This document shows, piece by piece, positions 6,566-8,419 of a stretch of 8,419 bases of DNA. The position numbers and the translations under genes were made by a program. Under the pieces are notes generated by a model. The model worked only from the letters and a program-made list of their open reading frames with translations. It was not told the origin of the DNA and did no database searches. This stretch comes from CAYLOP01 sp964385305 (GTDB lineage: Bacteria > Chloroflexota > Anaerolineae > Anaerolineales > E44-bin32). How positions within the stretch are numbered: position 1 is the first letter of the stretch; each line of letters begins with the position of its first letter. The stretch is taken from positions 1 through 8,419 of the forward strand of contig CAYLOP010000137.1 in NCBI GenBank assembly GCA_964385305.1, given 5' to 3'.

Positions 6566-7678
6566 TCAGATTTCTCGCTGATATATCCGGTATCGTCGTA
6601 AAGGCTTTGCGTCGAGCTTGCGGATGGCGTTGTTCATCGGCACATTGTCCTCAAGCACATAGTTGATTTCCACCCAGACATCATGCGTGTAGAGCGACTC
6701 GTAGAGGGCACGATAAATCAAGCTGTCGATGCCCTTGCCGTGGTACTCAGGGATCACACCAAGCGCGAACATTCGGTAACGGCGCAACCGCGGCAGACCA
6801 TAAAGCAGTTTTATCCACCCGAACGGCAACAGCCGCCCATTCAGTCCCTTGAGAAGGGCGTTCACGTCAGGCAGCGCAATGGCGAAACCGATGGGGCGGC
6901 CCTGAGAATCCTCTGCGAAGAGAACCCCATTCGGCTGGATGATCTGTTTCAGGTCACGCGCAATGGCTTCCGCTTCGTCTTGCGTTACAGGCGAGTAACC
7001 CCAATTGTCAATGATGCTGCGATTCGAGAGATCAAGGAATACCTGAACTTCCTCGTCGTAGCAGCGCATATCAACCGGCCGGACGCGCACGCCATACCGT
7101 TTCGCAACGGCATCCGTCAGGGTGAGAATGCGATCTGGGATTTGGTAACCCTCGCTTGCCGAGATGTAATAGCACAGCAGATCTTTGATCTTCTCCAAGC
7201 CAAAAGTGGTCATGTGATCGTCGTAGTAGGGCGGGTTGTAGGGGGCCATAATAACCGGTGAGGGGGTGAAGCCCTCCACCACAAGACCCCACTCCTGCGA
7301 GACGAAGGTCCAAGGACCGCGTATAGCCTTCATGCTACGTGCCCGCAGCCAATCGGCGGCGGTCTCGAGCAGCATGCGTGATGCAGCGTCATCGGGGATG
7401 CATTCGTAATACCCGAATAGGCCGATGGGTTCGCCCCAGAAGTCCACGGCCAACTGATCTACAAACGCAGCGATGCGCCCGATCACCCTCTGGCCTTCTT
7501 GCAGTAAAAAAAGATCATATTCACAGTGGTCGAGCAAGGGGTTGCGTTTCGGATCGAACTGGCCCTGCAGCTCGGAGCGTAAGGGCGGCACCCAAACCGG
7601 GTCGTCTCGGTAGAAACGGTAGGGCAGGTCAATGAAGCTTTTCAGGTCGGCCTTGGTCTGGACGCGGTGGATGTTCAT
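6566..7678 (-). CDS. YghO-like GNAT-superfamily N-acyltransferase
   Basis: A 370-residue cytoplasmic protein of the widespread YghO-like family, built from two GNAT-like halves. The N-terminal half has the family's opening FIDLPYRFYRDDPVWVPPLR (15-34) and, after a strand RVIGRIAAFVD (64-74), GLFGYYECIPD (86-96). It continues with KAIRGPWTF (117-125) and PYNPPYY (146-152). The C-terminal half (about 185-370) carries the acetyl-CoA pyrophosphate loop as VIPEYHGKGI (308-317), matching the Q/R-x-x-G-x-G/A pattern of GNAT motif A, and the closing RRYRIYQREI. Substrates of this family are not established; acyl transfer to an amine is the expected chemistry. The ATG at 7678 is chosen because CGGAGGG lies five bases upstream; the start 14 codons earlier has none. 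Length fits the family. The stop codon is followed in the same frame by the aminotransferase remnant, with no spacer. Confidence 0.8.
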   Translation of the reverse strand: MNIHRVQTKADLKSFIDLPYRFYRDDPVWVPPLRSELQGQFDPKRNPLLDHCEYDLFLLQEGQRVIGRIAAFVDQLAVDFWGEPIGLFGYYECIPDDAASRMLLETAADWLRARSMKAIRGPWTFVSQEWGLVVEGFTPSPVIMAPYNPPYYDDHMTTFGLEKIKDLLCYYISASEGYQIPDRILTLTDAVAKRYGVRVRPVDMRCYDEEVQVFLDLSNRSIIDNWGYSPVTQDEAEAIARDLKQIIQPNGVLFAEDSQGRPIGFAIALPDVNALLKGLNGRLLPFGWIKLLYGLPRLRRYRMFALGVIPEYHGKGIDSLIYRALYESLYTHDVWVEINYVLEDNVPMNNAIRKLDAKPLRRYRIYQREI

Positions 7679-7683
7679 GCTTG

Positions 7684-7690
7684 CCCTCCG
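7684..7690 (-). promoter_or_regulatory. Ribosome-binding site that fixes the GNAT start
   Basis: CGGAGGG is close to the ideal anti-16S match and stands five bases before the ATG at 7678. It lies within the 14-codon upstream extension, which is therefore probably untranslated. Confidence 0.75.
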
Positions 7691-7719
7691 TATTCTGCTG
7701 CTGGGGAAAATACAGCCCA

Positions 7720-7725
7720 ATCATA
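7720..7725 (-). promoter_or_regulatory. Candidate -10 box for the GNAT gene
   Basis: TATGAT lies on the minus strand 42-47 bases before the ATG at 7678, in an AT-rich stretch, and would give a leader of about 35 bases. No good -35 hexamer is seen at the usual distance. An alternative AT-rich box, TAATAAAAT, lies further upstream near 7755-7763. A promoter is plausible here because the gap to the upstream gene is 295 bases. Confidence 0.3.
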
Positions 7726-7973
7726 CAACAACTATCGAAAATCGCGTTGTGAAATTTTATTACCTCTTAGCACATACGGTGATTTAGGTGGTTCGGATTT
7801 GACTCCGGCAGTGAGAAACACCGCTCTCCTCTAGCAATGAAAAAGTGCGTTCCTTGAAGATCGAGCACCCTGGGCAAGAACCGTGCTGTCGATCGGCGAA
7901 CCACGATGATCCGATGCGTGTTTTTGTCTCCAGGTTTAAAGTTTCAGAACAGGGTTGATTAACTGGAAGAAGA

Positions 7974-8419
7974 TTAGAGACGTCGCCAAGACTCGGGGCG
8001 CAGGGCGTCCTCACCCTGCTCTAACGCCATGTCGATGCTCTGGAGTAAGCGCTGGCGATCGCGAGACAGGATGCCANNNNNNNNNNAAGTGGCAGGTAGT
8101 TTGAGGCGTGGTTTGTACGGAACACGCACTGCGTCAATCCGTAGAGGTCGGCAATTACAGCACGCAACTCGGCAAGCATTGCGTAGGGGTCCATCAACTC
8201 GAACGTCCCATCTTGCCACGCTCGGTGAAGTGGGGTTCCGGGGACGAGCATCAAGGTCAGCATCGCGAAATACTCTGGATCCATGCGGCGGACGACGCTG
8301 GCCGTAGCGGTGGCATGCTCCGCTGAGCCTCGCGGTCCGGCAAGCCCGAGGATGGCGATCACCGAGGCGGCGATGCCCCCTCGCTTCAAGCGCTGGACGG
8401 CCTCGACCATTTCGTCGGC
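7974..8419 (-). CDS. Radical SAM protein, C-terminal part, interrupted by an assembly gap
   Basis: The 3' end of a gene that enters from beyond the right edge. Before the gap (8419-8087, 111 codons) the frame reads GGIAASVIAILGLAGPRGSAEH, in two parts GGIAAS and VIAILGLAG, then LTLMLVPGTPLHRAW and FRTNHASNYLPL. This is the C-terminal half of an Elp3/MiaB-like radical SAM TIM barrel: a strand ending in Gly-rich loop, the MLVPGTPL strand, and the NHASNYLPL signature of a B12-independent family. After the gap (8076-7974) a different frame continues GILSRDRQRLLQSIDMAL and RPESWRRL to TAA, as expected for the family's tail. The two halves fit one gene once the gap length is corrected. The CxxxCxxC cluster motif would be outside the window. 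Substrate unknown. Confidence 0.75.
   Translation of the reverse strand, partial: RRNGRGRPALEARGHRRLGDRHPRACRTARLSGACHRYGQRRPPHGSRVFRDADLDARPRNPTSPSVARWDVRVDGPLRNACRVACCNCRPLRIDAVRVPYKPRLKLPATXXXXGILSRDRQRLLQSIDMALEQGEDALRPESWRRL
8077..8086. other. Assembly gap (ten N)
   Basis: A run of ten N inside the radical SAM gene. The 111 codons before it end in phase and the 103 bases after it leave one extra base, so the true gap must be 2 modulo 3. The ten shown are a placeholder. Confidence 0.95.

Larger units (their letters stand above)
7679..7973. other. Intergenic region with an inverted repeat downstream of the radical SAM gene
   Basis: No gene is supported in these 295 bases; a minus-strand frame of 76 codons covering most of it has no recognisable content. 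GATCGAGCAC (7859-7868) pairs with GTGC-tg-TCGATC (7883-7894) around a 14-base loop, giving ten base pairs with a two-base bulge. It lies 80 bases beyond the radical SAM stop and might help end that transcript, but a T run (CTTTTTC) appears only about 15 bases after the stem on the minus strand, so this is not a standard intrinsic terminator. The GNAT gene's candidate promoter and ribosome-binding site occupy the left end. Confidence 0.4.

Noticed and set aside
1..8419. CRISPR array, tRNA, transposase or integrase
   Set aside because: No regularly spaced direct repeats, no cloverleaf with a TTCGA-type arm, and no recombinase motifs were seen on either strand.

Overview
The window looks like a draft-genome or metagenome scaffold from a Chloroflexota (Anaerolineae-like) bacterium. 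This rests on protein style rather than a marker gene: a lipoprotein with a Pro/Thr-rich linker followed by a seven-bladed propeller, a very large GT39-type membrane glycosyltransferase, and a YghO-like two-domain acyltransferase. Shine-Dalgarno sites are clear before most starts. A run of ten N (8077-8086) marks a scaffold join inside the rightmost gene.

Layout. Positions 1-446 hold no intact recognisable gene. A possible 39-residue membrane peptide on the minus strand (129-247) is broken by a one-base frame change, and a putative leader with a small UUCG hairpin precedes the first gene. The only sizeable plus-strand gene (447-2996) encodes an 849-residue GT-C/PMT_2-like glycosyltransferase. 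It converges on a minus-strand block that fills the rest of the window. In the direction of transcription (right to left) this block contains: the C-terminal end of a radical SAM protein (7974-8419), a YghO-like GNAT protein (6566-7678), a decayed PLP-aminotransferase remnant (6021-6562), a short amidohydrolase-like remnant (5723-5899), a TIR-domain protein with an unrecognised C-terminal domain (4893-5714), and a lipoprotein joining a DUF3558-like domain to a beta-propeller (3181-4794).

Reading. The main interest is 4893-6562. Two broken metabolic gene tails lie end to end upstream of an intact TIR gene, whose ribosome-binding site overlaps the stop codon of the second remnant. This suggests gene erosion with insertion or deletion at that site, and the TIR gene may be an accessory (possibly defence) acquisition. 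The TIR protein keeps a candidate catalytic Glu and carries a roughly 100-residue C-terminal region I do not recognise. The neighbouring lipoprotein is on the same strand 98 bases downstream, but nothing in the sequence ties the two functionally. I see no tRNA, rRNA, CRISPR array, transposase or integrase.
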